A DNA stretch of 50,558 bases from Deltaproteobacteria bacterium (GTDB lineage Bacteria > Myxococcota > JADLHZ01): the NCBI GenBank assembly GCA_020848545.1, contig JADLHZ010000152.1, forward strand, positions 1 through 50,558, in the 5' to 3' direction. Shown here in pieces: positions 17,816 to 25,672 of the stretch. The position numbers and the translations under genes are program-made. The notes beneath the pieces are model-generated. The model had not been told where the DNA came from. It worked only from the letters and a program-made list of their open reading frames with translations, and made no database searches. The first letter of the stretch is position 1. Each line of letters begins with the position of its first letter.

Positions 17816-20800
17816 GCGTCATTCCTTGTCTGCGATGGCATCGCGAGCTGCAGCCCGTCGATGTCGATGGACACCCTGCGGGTGGTTTCATCGACCTGGG
17901 CTGTCGCCGCGTCTTTCGGCGCTAGCCGAAGAAGCTGGTCGTTCTTCGTGACGTACAGCGCGGCGTGGTTAGCGAGGTGCTGGAGCTGCGTCCACTCGGT
18001 GGACTTGAGCCACACCTTGCCGTCGCCATCGACGTCGCGCGCTACCAGGAAGTCCACCCCCTGGCCCTCGGCGTCGCTCGCCACGGCGTCGAAGCCGAGG
18101 CCTTCGAGACGCACGTCCTCGACGACGCGTCCTCGCGACGACTCGTACGCCCGCACCCGGTCCAGCACAACATCACTAGCCTTCGCCGCGCCGGCCCTGG
18201 CCGTAACGGGTAGGACTGTGACTACGCCGAGGAATTCGGGCGCGCGCGGGACGAGTTGCTGCTCGAGGCGAATCTCGGCGAGGCGCTCCTGTTGCCGCCG
18301 TTTGGCATCGTCCATGAGCCGCTGCTCGCGCCCGAGGGCGAGCGTCATGTCCTGGCCCGCACTCGACTTGCTCTCGAGGTCGAGGAGATGGTCGGAGTGA
18401 CGGCTGATCACAACGCGGAACGAGCGCTCGAGGTAACGCTCCTTCAATGCCAGCTCCTTGAGTCGTCCGCTCGCGACCTCCTCGACGAAGCGCGGGACAA
18501 GGTGTTCGAGGCAGAAGTGCGTCGCCGCGTGCTTGCGCACGTCGAAATCGGTGAGCGAAGGCGGCGGCGGGCCATCGATGCGCGGGCGCAGATCATGAAG
18601 ACGAATCGGGTGCGCGGGCTCGAAGGTGGGCGAGCCCGGCGCGCCGAACTCCCGCACGGCGAAGAGACGCTGCGAGAGCACGCGGCCCGTGCCATCGCCG
18701 ACGACGCCCCGAAAGAACCAGAGGAGCTCGGGCCCCTCCGCGTCGACGTCGAAGAACACCGCGCCACGCGTGAGAGCGTCCGCAGAGCTGGCTGACGCGG
18801 CCTGCAGCACCGACTCGAATAGTGGATGGCCCGGGCCAAGTAGCTCCGTGCGCCCATCATCGCCAACCGTCTTCTTATCGAAGGTGAGCGAGAGGTAGCT
18901 GCGCTCGACTGTGCCGAAACGACGGCGGAAATCGAGCTCCTGTTCGTGCCGCAGGTTCACAGGCACACGTTCGACGCGGAGCTTGCCGTCCGCGCGCCGC
19001 TCCCACCGCCCACGGTTTCGTTCCAGGGAGCGCGTAAAGAACGACTCGAGATGTGCCGGGATGAGCGCGTGGCGCTCGGAACGGGCAGCGTCTTGGCGAA
19101 GCTCCGGCAGGTTCAGGAAGCGACGCGCGAGGCCCTCCTCGCGGGCAGCGATCAGCGAGGCCTGGTGTGCCGGGCTCACTGCCTGCTCGATGCTCGAGAC
19201 GGCATCCTGCAGACGACGCCGGTTCGTGATGCACGAGATGATCAAGTCGGACAGTGAGATCTCGTGGTCGTCGAGCAAATCGCCAACGAGGTCGAACACG
19301 CGGTCGGAGCCGAGGCCCCGCCGCATCTCATCCATCTTGTTGAGCAGCGCGGCGAGCACAGCACCTTCGCGGGTGTCGGTCGCGACGAGGTTGAAGATGA
19401 AGACCTCGTTCTTCTGGCCGATGCGGTGGATACGACCCATTCGCTGCTCGAGCCGATTGGGGTTCCACGGGATGTCGTAGTTGACCATCTGGTTGCAGAA
19501 CTGGAGGTTGATGGACTCGCCGCCCGCCTCCGTCGCGACCATCACCTGCGCCGGTCCACGGAAGAGTTCCTGCTGCTTGCGTCGCTGCTCCATCGACAGC
19601 GAGCCAGCGATGACGGCCACCGTGAAACCTTGCCCGCGCAGCCGCTCGACGAGGAAGTCGAGCGTGTCCTTCGCTTCGGTGAAGATGAGGAGCTTCTCGC
19701 CACGCGCGGCGAGGCCCTCGTCGCGGAGGATCGCGTCGGTAAGCCTGATCAGCTTCGCCTCGATGCCGCTACCGAGAGCCGCGCGAGCGCGGCGCACGAG
19801 GCGTTCGAGGGCGAGCACCTCGGCCTGAAGCTCCTCAATCGACTCGGCATTAGTGAGGCGCTCGACCAACGAATCCTCGACCTTCCAGCGTTCCTCTTCG
19901 GCGAGGTCGTCGAGGTCGTCGACCTCCGCGCCATCGAGGAGGTCTTCGAGCACCGCATCGTTCTCCTCCGACTTCAGCGCGTTGCGAGCCTTGCTCGCAA
20001 CGAGAGCGCGAACCTGGTCGAGGAGCACCTGCAGCCGCTCGTGGCGCCGCGTGAGCGAGGCCGTGATCGCCGCGAGACTCGAGGTCAGGCGGCGCTGGAG
20101 AATGGTCATGGCGAAACCGACTGTGCGCTTCTCCTTTTGCATCGCCTTGTTGAAGTGCTCGGCGACGTATTCGGTGACTTCGTCGTAAAGTTCACGCTCG
20201 GCGCGGCTCAGGTCGAACGTGACCGTCTTGACCGTGCGCTGGGGAAAGAGCGGCGAGCCGTCGAACCGGCGCATCTCCTCCTTCAGACGACGCAAGATGA
20301 TGGGGTTGTCCGAGGAGCGCATCGCCTCTTCGAGGATCTGCCGGTCAGCGAAGAGGTCCTTGTCGAGCAGCTCGAGGAGCAGCCGGAAGTTTTCCGGGTC
20401 GCCCTTGTGCGGGGTGGCCGTGAGCAGCAGCAGGTGCTTCGTGCGCACCGACAGTTCCTCGCCGAGTCGGTAAAGCCGCGTCTTGCGCGTCTTCTGCGAG
20501 CGCACGCCCTGCTGGTACGCGGCCATCTTGTGAGCCTCATCAACGATGACAAGGTCCCAGTCGGCGTCCTTGAGCGGCTCGAGCACGTTGTCACGCGCGG
20601 CCCAGTACACCGAGGCTATGCAACGGTTGGTCTCGGTCCACGGGTTGCGGCCGACGTTGGCCTTCAGCATCCCGTTGTCGATGATCGTGAACTCCTCGGA
20701 GAACTTGCTCGCGAGTTCCTCCTGCCACTGCCGCGAGACCAGCGGCGGGACGACGATGAGCACGCGCTCAGCGAGCCCACGGAAGCGCAGCTCTTTGAGG

Positions 20801-21222
20801 AGCAGACCAGCCATGATGGTCTTGCCGGCGCCCGGGTCGTCCGCGAGCAGGAAGCGGACGAGCGGCGACTTCAACATGTAGCGGTAGACCGCATCGAGCT
20901 GATGCGGCAGCGGCGTGATCGTCGAGGCGTTCACCGCGAAATATGGGTCGTACTCGTAGGCCAGCCGAATCCGTGCGGCCTCGATGGCGAGGTGGAAGGC
21001 CTCCGGATCGCCGGAGAAATCCATCCCCTTCGCGCTGGAAAGCACCTTGAGCGCTTCGACCTGTGCGGCGGTGACAATGATGCCGGGGTAGAACTGCCGC
21101 GTGCGCGTACCAACGGCGTCGACCTGCAGCATCGTCCCAAAGTGGTCGACGCTCAGGACGCGCACGGGCTCGGGCCACAGCGGCCCCTCGACCACCATGT
21201 TCTTCTCGAGGAGCGCGCTCAC
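17812..21222 (-). CDS. SNF2-type helicase/translocase
   Basis: An 1136-residue superfamily 2 helicase of the SNF2/RapA kind, similar in plan to the DrmD helicase of class 1 DISARM. Motifs: Walker A DDPGAGKT (128-135), motif II DEAH (228-231), motif III TATPHKG (268-274), and motif VI MGRIHRIGQ in the C-lobe. The last ~100 residues (ESSRGRVVEDV, GLGFDAVAS, then STEWTQLQHL) match the outline of a DUF3883 domain, but the usual Glu-x-Lys is not evident, so nuclease activity there is doubtful. It starts with GTG overlapping the radC stop. It probably moves along DNA to bring methylase or nuclease to target. Confidence 0.88.
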   Translation of the reverse strand: MSALLEKNMVVEGPLWPEPVRVLSVDHFGTMLQVDAVGTRTRQFYPGIIVTAAQVEALKVLSSAKGMDFSGDPEAFHLAIEAARIRLAYEYDPYFAVNASTITPLPHQLDAVYRYMLKSPLVRFLLADDPGAGKTIMAGLLLKELRFRGLAERVLIVVPPLVSRQWQEELASKFSEEFTIIDNGMLKANVGRNPWTETNRCIASVYWAARDNVLEPLKDADWDLVIVDEAHKMAAYQQGVRSQKTRKTRLYRLGEELSVRTKHLLLLTATPHKGDPENFRLLLELLDKDLFADRQILEEAMRSSDNPIILRRLKEEMRRFDGSPLFPQRTVKTVTFDLSRAERELYDEVTEYVAEHFNKAMQKEKRTVGFAMTILQRRLTSSLAAITASLTRRHERLQVLLDQVRALVASKARNALKSEENDAVLEDLLDGAEVDDLDDLAEEERWKVEDSLVERLTNAESIEELQAEVLALERLVRRARAALGSGIEAKLIRLTDAILRDEGLAARGEKLLIFTEAKDTLDFLVERLRGQGFTVAVIAGSLSMEQRRKQQELFRGPAQVMVATEAGGESINLQFCNQMVNYDIPWNPNRLEQRMGRIHRIGQKNEVFIFNLVATDTREGAVLAALLNKMDEMRRGLGSDRVFDLVGDLLDDHEISLSDLIISCITNRRRLQDAVSSIEQAVSPAHQASLIAAREEGLARRFLNLPELRQDAARSERHALIPAHLESFFTRSLERNRGRWERRADGKLRVERVPVNLRHEQELDFRRRFGTVERSYLSLTFDKKTVGDDGRTELLGPGHPLFESVLQAASASSADALTRGAVFFDVDAEGPELLWFFRGVVGDGTGRVLSQRLFAVREFGAPGSPTFEPAHPIRLHDLRPRIDGPPPPSLTDFDVRKHAATHFCLEHLVPRFVEEVASGRLKELALKERYLERSFRVVISRHSDHLLDLESKSSAGQDMTLALGREQRLMDDAKRRQQERLAEIRLEQQLVPRAPEFLGVVTVLPVTARAGAAKASDVVLDRVRAYESSRGRVVEDVRLEGLGFDAVASDAEGQGVDFLVARDVDGDGKVWLKSTEWTQLQHLANHAALYVTKNDQLLRLAPKDAATAQVDETTRRVSIDIDGLQLAMPSQTRNDA

Positions 21223-21941
21223 GTCGCGTCGCCTACCGCAGGAGACGCCGCAATCTTCGACGAAGCGGGGCGCAAAAGCCCTGCGTCTGCCATGCTGAAG
21301 GTGCGCGGTCCGGCGACGACAAAGTGGTCGACTATGGGAATAGACAGTGCGTCGAACACCCTGACGAGGGTCTGCGTGATGCTGACGTCCTCGTCGGACG
21401 GCTGGGCCACGCCGCCCGGGTGGTTGTGCGCAAGGACGACCTTGGCCGCGTGGTGACGAAGCGCTGCTTCGACCACGAGTCGTGGATAAACGGGCGCGCT
21501 CGCGAGACTGCCCTCGTGCAGTGGCAGCGAGCGCAGCACGTGGTTCTCGTGGGTCAACAGGACGAGGAGGAACACCTCGTTGGTCGCCGTCGCCAGCTCG
21601 TCGACTGCGAAGCGCGCAAGGTCCTCCTTAGTGTTGAGCTGCGGCTTGTGGCCCCATCGGTCGCGCAGGTAGCGACGGGTCAGCGCGGGCATCATGTGCA
21701 GGAGCGTGGCACCCATCTCGCCGATGCCCTCGACCTTCGTGAGGTCGGCGACGGGCGCGTCGAGCACGTTGGAGAGCGAGCCAAACCTGTCGAGCAACGC
21801 ATGCGCGAGCGGCTTAACGTCCTTCCGCGGCACCGCATAAGTCAGCAGCAACTCGAGCACCTCATGGTCCTCGAACGCGCTGAGCCCGCTCGTGGCGAAG
21901 CGATCGCGAAGCCGCTGGCGGTGACCATCGAGGTAGGACAT
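21219..21941 (-). CDS. RadC/JAB (MPN) domain protein
   Basis: A 240-residue RadC-family protein and the first gene of the operon. It has an N-terminal helix-hairpin-helix-like region (VEGIGEMGATLL, about 69-80) and a C-terminal JAMM/MPN metal centre with the RadC box HNHPGG...SDED at about 170-183; the usual HNHPSG has Gly in place of Ser. RadC proteins are common on mobile elements and near defence genes, but their activity is not established and the old DNA-repair link is doubtful. The JAMM residues are kept, so a metal hydrolase (peptidase or nuclease) is possible. The ATG has only a weak GGCGAG upstream. Confidence 0.85.
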   Translation of the reverse strand: MSYLDGHRQRLRDRFATSGLSAFEDHEVLELLLTYAVPRKDVKPLAHALLDRFGSLSNVLDAPVADLTKVEGIGEMGATLLHMMPALTRRYLRDRWGHKPQLNTKEDLARFAVDELATATNEVFLLVLLTHENHVLRSLPLHEGSLASAPVYPRLVVEAALRHHAAKVVLAHNHPGGVAQPSDEDVSITQTLVRVFDALSIPIVDHFVVAGPRTFSMADAGLLRPASSKIAASPAVGDAT

Positions 21942-22319
21942 CTACTCGCCAAGCTCCATCGTGTTCTGCGTTGCCGCACCGCTCACTGCCGTTCTCGTCT
22001 CCGCGCAAGACGGCCTTCTGCCGCTCTAACCGCGCGTCGAGGTTTGCGCGCTTGAGCCGCCACGACATTTCGCCAAAGCACCCCACGGGGGTGTCGAGAT
22101 TTTCGTTGGCGGACAAGCGCGATCGACACAGGTCAGCTCCAAACCGTTTCGGTTCACGTGCTAGTTGGTTGATTCTATTGGGCGATAGCGTCAGCGTTGG
22201 TCGCCCACGATTTTCACGTTTTGCTGCCACGGAAGGGCACTGTGGTCCAGGCAGCGGTGGATTTTTGCTGGGGACTTAGCTTCGCTCGAGCCGGGGGAAC
22301 CACACGGACTCAATGACGT
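21942..22319. promoter_or_regulatory. likely promoter region of the defence operon
   Basis: This 378-nt gap is the only place large enough to hold the main promoter of the nine-gene minus-strand operon. It has two short inverted repeats: a 6-bp stem with 3-nt loop at 22079-22093 (CACCCC/GGGGTG) and a 5-bp stem at 22142-22154 (AACCG/CGGTT). These might be operators. A TAGAAT box on the minus strand near 22175 could be a -10 element but lacks a good -35. A 122-codon open frame (22230-21862, minus) runs through the region and into radC in another frame; I do not regard it as a gene. Confidence 0.4.
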
Positions 22320-23009
22320 TCAGCACCCGACGTTCGTCACCCAGCGCGGGTCGACCGTAATGTCATTGCCACGAAAATCGCGACAGAGAAGCAGAAGCTT
22401 GTCGCCCACCTGGGCCTTCTTATCGACGATAGCTCGCGCCGAGGACGCACTGTCCGGGAACTCTGGGCTGCGAAACACAATCAGGGAACCGGAATGAATG
22501 ATCTCAGAAAGCGGCGTCGCGTTGCTCGCCGGCCCCGCTCGGGTCCATGAAAGCTTCTCTTTTCGCCGCTTCTCGGCCTCGCGGGTGAGGACCAGCCGTT
22601 CGTAGCACTGCTCGGCCGCGAGCTGCTCGACCTGCGCCTGCTGTAGGCCGAACTCCGGGTCATCCGGTCCGAGTCGAACGCCGAGTATCGAGTGTCCCAT
22701 GCGGAAACGATCGAAGTGTATCGCATCGCGATCAACAGCTACCCGCACCGGCTTCGAATAGGTCTCGAGGAGTTCCTTCAGCTTTTGCTGACTGATGGAA
22801 AACCAACCTTCGCCGGCGCCATCGGCCACCACGGAAGCAGTCAACGATGGGAATACAAGGACGAGAACACCATCCACGAAGCCAACGAGCATACGTTCGT
22901 TCTTGTTGCGCCGGCGCCCCCGTGGACGCGACGTCTTCTCGATAGCAAGCTGCTGCTTGTACCAGGCCGGATCGACATCGAAATTGAACAGAGTAGCCGT
23001 CGTGGTCAT
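22320..23009 (-). CDS. hypothetical protein downstream of ardA
   Basis: An unknown 229-residue protein. The ATG at 23009 (MTTTATLFNF) is preferred; a GTG 21 nt further upstream would add 7 residues. The N-terminal half reads as alternating beta strands with a clear hydrophobic strand (MLVGFVDGVLVLVF) after a basic stretch (RPRGRRRNKNER); the middle is helical and charged. No catalytic motif is evident. It lies about 100 nt downstream of ardA on the same strand and may be co-transcribed with it, which would fit an accessory anti-defence or plasmid function, but this is only context. Confidence 0.65.
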   Translation of the reverse strand: MTTTATLFNFDVDPAWYKQQLAIEKTSRPRGRRRNKNERMLVGFVDGVLVLVFPSLTASVVADGAGEGWFSISQQKLKELLETYSKPVRVAVDRDAIHFDRFRMGHSILGVRLGPDDPEFGLQQAQVEQLAAEQCYERLVLTREAEKRRKEKLSWTRAGPASNATPLSEIIHSGSLIVFRSPEFPDSASSARAIVDKKAQVGDKLLLLCRDFRGNDITVDPRWVTNVGC

Positions 23010-23059
23010 GCGACAGTAGGTCGCGAACACGAACAGGGATCAAGCGACGCCGTAACACT

Positions 23060-23073
23060 CGCCCGATCGGGCG
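23060..23073. terminator. perfect 14-bp palindrome between ardA and next gene
   Basis: The sequence CGCCCGATCGGGCG is a perfect palindrome located 39 nt beyond the ardA stop and 51 nt before the start of the next gene on the same strand. With no run of T after it, it is not a standard intrinsic terminator. It could be a weak terminator, an RNA-processing hairpin, or a dimeric protein-binding site. Confidence 0.4.
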
Positions 23074-23111
23074 GGAGCCGAGCCGCCGGGTTCGGACCGG
23101 CGAGCCACGGT

Positions 23112-23645
23112 TCAGTGATGGTTTAGCACCCAGACATTCCCGTTCAACAACTGAACGAAGCTCAAGTCGCCGCTAAGCTCTGCGTCTCGCGCGAAGGATT
23201 CGTAGTCGAAGTAAGCCGCGAGGGTCCCGAGCATCTTGTCCAGGTCGTAGCAGCCGCTGATGTACTCTTCCGCCCAGTGCGTCGCCGACTGCCACTCGCC
23301 TCCATCGTGCTCGGCGATCGCCTCGCCGATGCTTTCGAGGTCGCTCGCGATGCCGTGGTCGATCGCGGCTTGCACCTTCTCGCAGCCCCACTCCTCGCAC
23401 GCCCGCGCGATGGCGATGATCGCATCGAGCGCCTCGTGCTCGCGGATCTTGATCCCCTCCGAGTCGTGCGCCGCGTGCTCGTGCTCAGGCGACAACATGA
23501 GCGCGGTGATCGCGGCCTGCAGCTCGCTCGCGTCGGCGTAATCGCTCGGGGTCAGCCACCCGCCCACGTGCCGGCCGGCGTTGAACTCGGCGAGATCGGC
23601 AAAATAGACTCGGAACTCGGCGGCATCGTTCTTTTTCGTGTTCAT
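23112..23645 (-). CDS. ardA: ArdA-type antirestriction protein
   Basis: ArdA is a DNA-mimic protein of mobile elements that blocks type I restriction enzymes. The 177-residue product has the family plan: an N-terminal beta segment with VYFADLAEFNAGRHVGGWL (about 13-31) followed by a DYADASEL turn, an acidic middle, the EEYISGCYDL region at about 128-137, and the conserved terminal part YFDYESFARDAEL (about 145-157). It is strongly acidic, as expected for a DNA mimic. The start has AAGGGAG about 8 nt upstream and follows a leader that is duplicated at 25231-25290. Confidence 0.85.
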   Translation of the reverse strand: MNTKKNDAAEFRVYFADLAEFNAGRHVGGWLTPSDYADASELQAAITALMLSPEHEHAAHDSEGIKIREHEALDAIIAIARACEEWGCEKVQAAIDHGIASDLESIGEAIAEHDGGEWQSATHWAEEYISGCYDLDKMLGTLAAYFDYESFARDAELSGDLSFVQLLNGNVWVLNHH

Positions 23646-23700
23646 CGTTCGCTCCCTTTCGCCGCTCGGCGGCGTTTCGTTTCGCCCGCAAAGCGACCGG
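23642..23700 (-). promoter_or_regulatory. ardA leader, copy 1 of a duplicated element
   Basis: The start codon, Shine-Dalgarno AAGGGAG and a GCCGCC-GA-GCGGC-type hairpin upstream of ardA are almost the same as those upstream of the gene at 24848-25234. About 30 of the first 32 positions agree, and similarity then weakens over another 20-25 nt. The shared part covers ribosome binding site, hairpin and probably the promoter, so both genes are likely to be regulated alike. Confidence 0.6.
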
Positions 23701-23937
23701 CGCGAGCTCGTGGGGTGGCAGCGACGGAATTTTGGGACCCACGCAGTGGGCGAGCGAGCGAAGCGAGGAAAATTCCAGAGCTGACGGGGACCCTACGCGC
23801 GAGGAGCGCGCAGCGCGGAAGCCGAGTCGCAGGGCGAATGAAACGACGACGAGTGGCACAGGGCCGCACGACCACGCGAAAGGCCGATGCCGCAGCCAGT
23901 TTGTCCCCGCGCCCTCGCCATGGCATTGCTCGCGGTC

Positions 23938-24843
23938 ATGGGGATTCCGACCTACGATCGATTCATCGAGCCGCTGCTCCGGCTGCTCGCGCAACACCCG
24001 GACGGCCTGTCGACCAAGAAGGTCTACGAAACGCTCGCCGACACGGTGGGCCTCTCGACCGAGGATCGCCAGGAGCTCCTTCCGAGCCAACGCCAGCTCG
24101 TGTTCCACAACCGCATCGGGTGGGCACAGGATCGACTCAAGCGCGCCGGGCTCGCTCAGTCGGCCGCGCGCGGCGTTTGGCAGATCACCGCGAAGGGTCG
24201 CGCATTCCTCGGTGGGCAGCGATCGCCCTTCGACGAAGCCGCGCTCGACGAGCTCACCTACGTTGAAGCCGGCAGCAAAGCGTCCGCTACCGAAGTCGAG
24301 TCGGCCACCGTGGCCACGGAGACGCTTCGCGGATCGCCGGACGAGCAGATCGAGCGAGCGCTAGCCGAGATTCGTGCCAGCGTCGCGCGCGAGCTGCTCG
24401 AGCAGATCGGCGCGTCGTCACCGCAGTTCTTCGAGGAGCTCGTCTTGGATCTGCTGCACGCGCTCGGCTACGGCATCAACCGGCAGGATCTGCAGCGCGT
24501 CGGACGCTCGGGCGATGGCGGGATCGACGGGATCATCTCGCTCGATCGGCTCGGACTCGAGAAGGTCTACGTTCAGGCGAAGCGCTGGCAGAACCGCGTC
24601 GGACGACCCGAGGTGCAAGGCTTCTTCGGCGCGCTAGCGGGTCGCCGCGCGAAGAAGGGCGTGTTCATCACGACGTCCGACTTCACTCACGACGCGCGCG
24701 AGTTCGCCGAGTCGGTGAGCGATCAAATGGTCATCATCGACGGAAAGCGCCTGACGAATCTCATGATCGAGTTCGGCGTGGGTGTGCAGCACAAGGCACT
24801 GCGCGTGCCGACGGTCGACGGCGACTACTTCGAGGAGCTGTAG
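23938..24843 (+). CDS. mrr: Mrr-type modified-DNA restriction endonuclease
   Basis: Mrr enzymes cut DNA with foreign methylation. The 301-residue product begins MGIPTYDRFIEPLL, which matches the N-terminal winged-helix start of E. coli Mrr (ATG 23938; the longer frame is not needed). Residues about 1-95 are the Mrr_N domain. The catalytic Mrr_cat domain lies at about 160-280: FFEELVLDLLHALGYG, then GRSGDGGIDGII with the metal-binding Asp, and VYVQAKRW with the Gln-x-Lys of the PD-(D/E)XK motif, and GVFITTSDFT. All key residues are kept. It is divergent from ardA and convergent with the next gene. Confidence 0.92.
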   Translation: MGIPTYDRFIEPLLRLLAQHPDGLSTKKVYETLADTVGLSTEDRQELLPSQRQLVFHNRIGWAQDRLKRAGLAQSAARGVWQITAKGRAFLGGQRSPFDEAALDELTYVEAGSKASATEVESATVATETLRGSPDEQIERALAEIRASVARELLEQIGASSPQFFEELVLDLLHALGYGINRQDLQRVGRSGDGGIDGIISLDRLGLEKVYVQAKRWQNRVGRPEVQGFFGALAGRRAKKGVFITTSDFTHDAREFAESVSDQMVIIDGKRLTNLMIEFGVGVQHKALRVPTVDGDYFEEL

Positions 24844-24847
24844 CGCG

Positions 24848-25234
24848 TTATCCGTAGCGGAGTGAGCGTTCGAGGCTGATTCGTTCTCCGTTTTCGGTTG
24901 CCCATCCGCGTTGCTCCGCGGTGTAGCCATCGAAGTAGTCACGGTCGGTATCTCCAGGCGCCATGCCGACAAGCGAGATCACCGCGTCGCGCGCCTCTCG
25001 GCCATCGAGGCCGTCGCGGAACCCGCGCACCGGGCTTCCGACCCAGAGCTGACCCCGTGCGAAGATCACGCGCCGGCCGTGCACGACCTCGACGGTGAGG
25101 TGATCCCGGGTCCGGTCCGGATGATCGAATAGCTCGAAGGCGCGGATCACGATTGCGGGCTTGTTCACGCCGTCGATGCGTAAAGTGAATAGCCAAGCTG
25201 GGTCGTCTCGGTAGGTGCTTCGTCGTGCTGTCAT
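24848..25234 (-). CDS. hypothetical protein sharing the ardA leader
   Basis: An unknown 128-residue protein. ATG 25234 is supported by AAGGGAG about 9 nt upstream and by the near-identity of this leader with that of ardA. The sequence is beta-rich in the first half (PAWLFTLRIDG, HLTVEVVHGRRVIFARGQLWVG) and acidic toward the C terminus (PGDTDRDYFDGYTAEQ). No family recognised. The shared leader and strand place it in the same regulon as ardA, so an anti-defence or early-transfer role is possible, but nothing in the protein itself proves this. Confidence 0.65.
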   Translation of the reverse strand: MTARRSTYRDDPAWLFTLRIDGVNKPAIVIRAFELFDHPDRTRDHLTVEVVHGRRVIFARGQLWVGSPVRGFRDGLDGREARDAVISLVGMAPGDTDRDYFDGYTAEQRGWATENGERISLERSLRYG

Positions 25235-25290
25235 CGTGCGCTCCCTTTCGCCGCGCGGCGGCTTCGTTGTTTCGCGCGCCCGAAGGGACA
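25231..25290 (-). promoter_or_regulatory. duplicated leader, copy 2
   Basis: This is the second copy of the leader described upstream of ardA, with AAGGGAG and a hairpin formed by GCCGCC and GCGGC arms directly before the start codon at 25234. The two copies are on the same strand and about 1.6 kb apart. Confidence 0.6.
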
Positions 25291-25498
25291 GGCGTTGGCC
25301 GGGACTCGGCGCATCCGTGGCAGCGTGCTTTGTGAGAGCGCCGCGAACCGACGCCACGCGGAGGGAACAGAAAGCGCGCTGACGCGAGCGACAGCGTGTG
25401 CGTCGCGCCCGAGCCAATCGCCGGAGCGAACAACGAAGGCGACGCGCGGGCATCGCAGCGCACGCGACAAAGGAGGAGCGCGCTGTGCGATCGTCTCG

Positions 25499-25672
25499 CT
25501 ATCGCTCGCCGAAGTGACAGCGGCACTGCGAGTTCTTCCACGCCGCAAACGCCGCGATTATCTCTGACGCAGCGAGGTCATCTCCGTTCGAAGGTGCTCG
25601 TGGTCGAGACTGGCTACGGTCGAAGTCGCGGCGGGTTGCTTCAGCGGGCTCGGGTTTTTCGTTCGAGCTCAT
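25499..25672 (-). CDS. possible 57-aa small protein
   Basis: A short open frame begins at ATG 25672, inside the 3' end of the HTH gene in another frame, and runs to 25499. The predicted product is charged in its first half and has a helical segment DDLAASEIIAAFAAWKNS in the second. Overlap with the upstream gene by 32 nt would allow translational coupling. It also occupies part of an otherwise empty 406-nt gap (25235-25640). I see no other gene in that gap. Low confidence, since random open frames are frequent at this GC content. Confidence 0.3.
   Translation of the reverse strand: MSSNEKPEPAEATRRDFDRSQSRPRAPSNGDDLAASEIIAAFAAWKNSQCRCHFGER

Noticed and set aside
19264-21456. 730-codon plus-strand open frame antisense to the helicase gene
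   Set aside because: It mirrors the helicase codons; the protein is Arg/Glu/Val-rich without any domain, while the minus strand encodes clear helicase motifs.
3624-21941. DISARM system
   Set aside because: The SNF2 helicase and methylase recall class 1 DISARM, but the core genes drmA, drmB and drmC (helicase with DUF1998, PLD) are absent.
3624-21941. BREX system
   Set aside because: No PglZ, BrxL, BrxC or PglX-like gene set is seen; the methylase is of the DUF1156 type.
21862-22230. 122-codon minus-strand frame upstream of radC
   Set aside because: It runs into radC in a different frame, has no family resemblance, and its second half is a shadow of radC.
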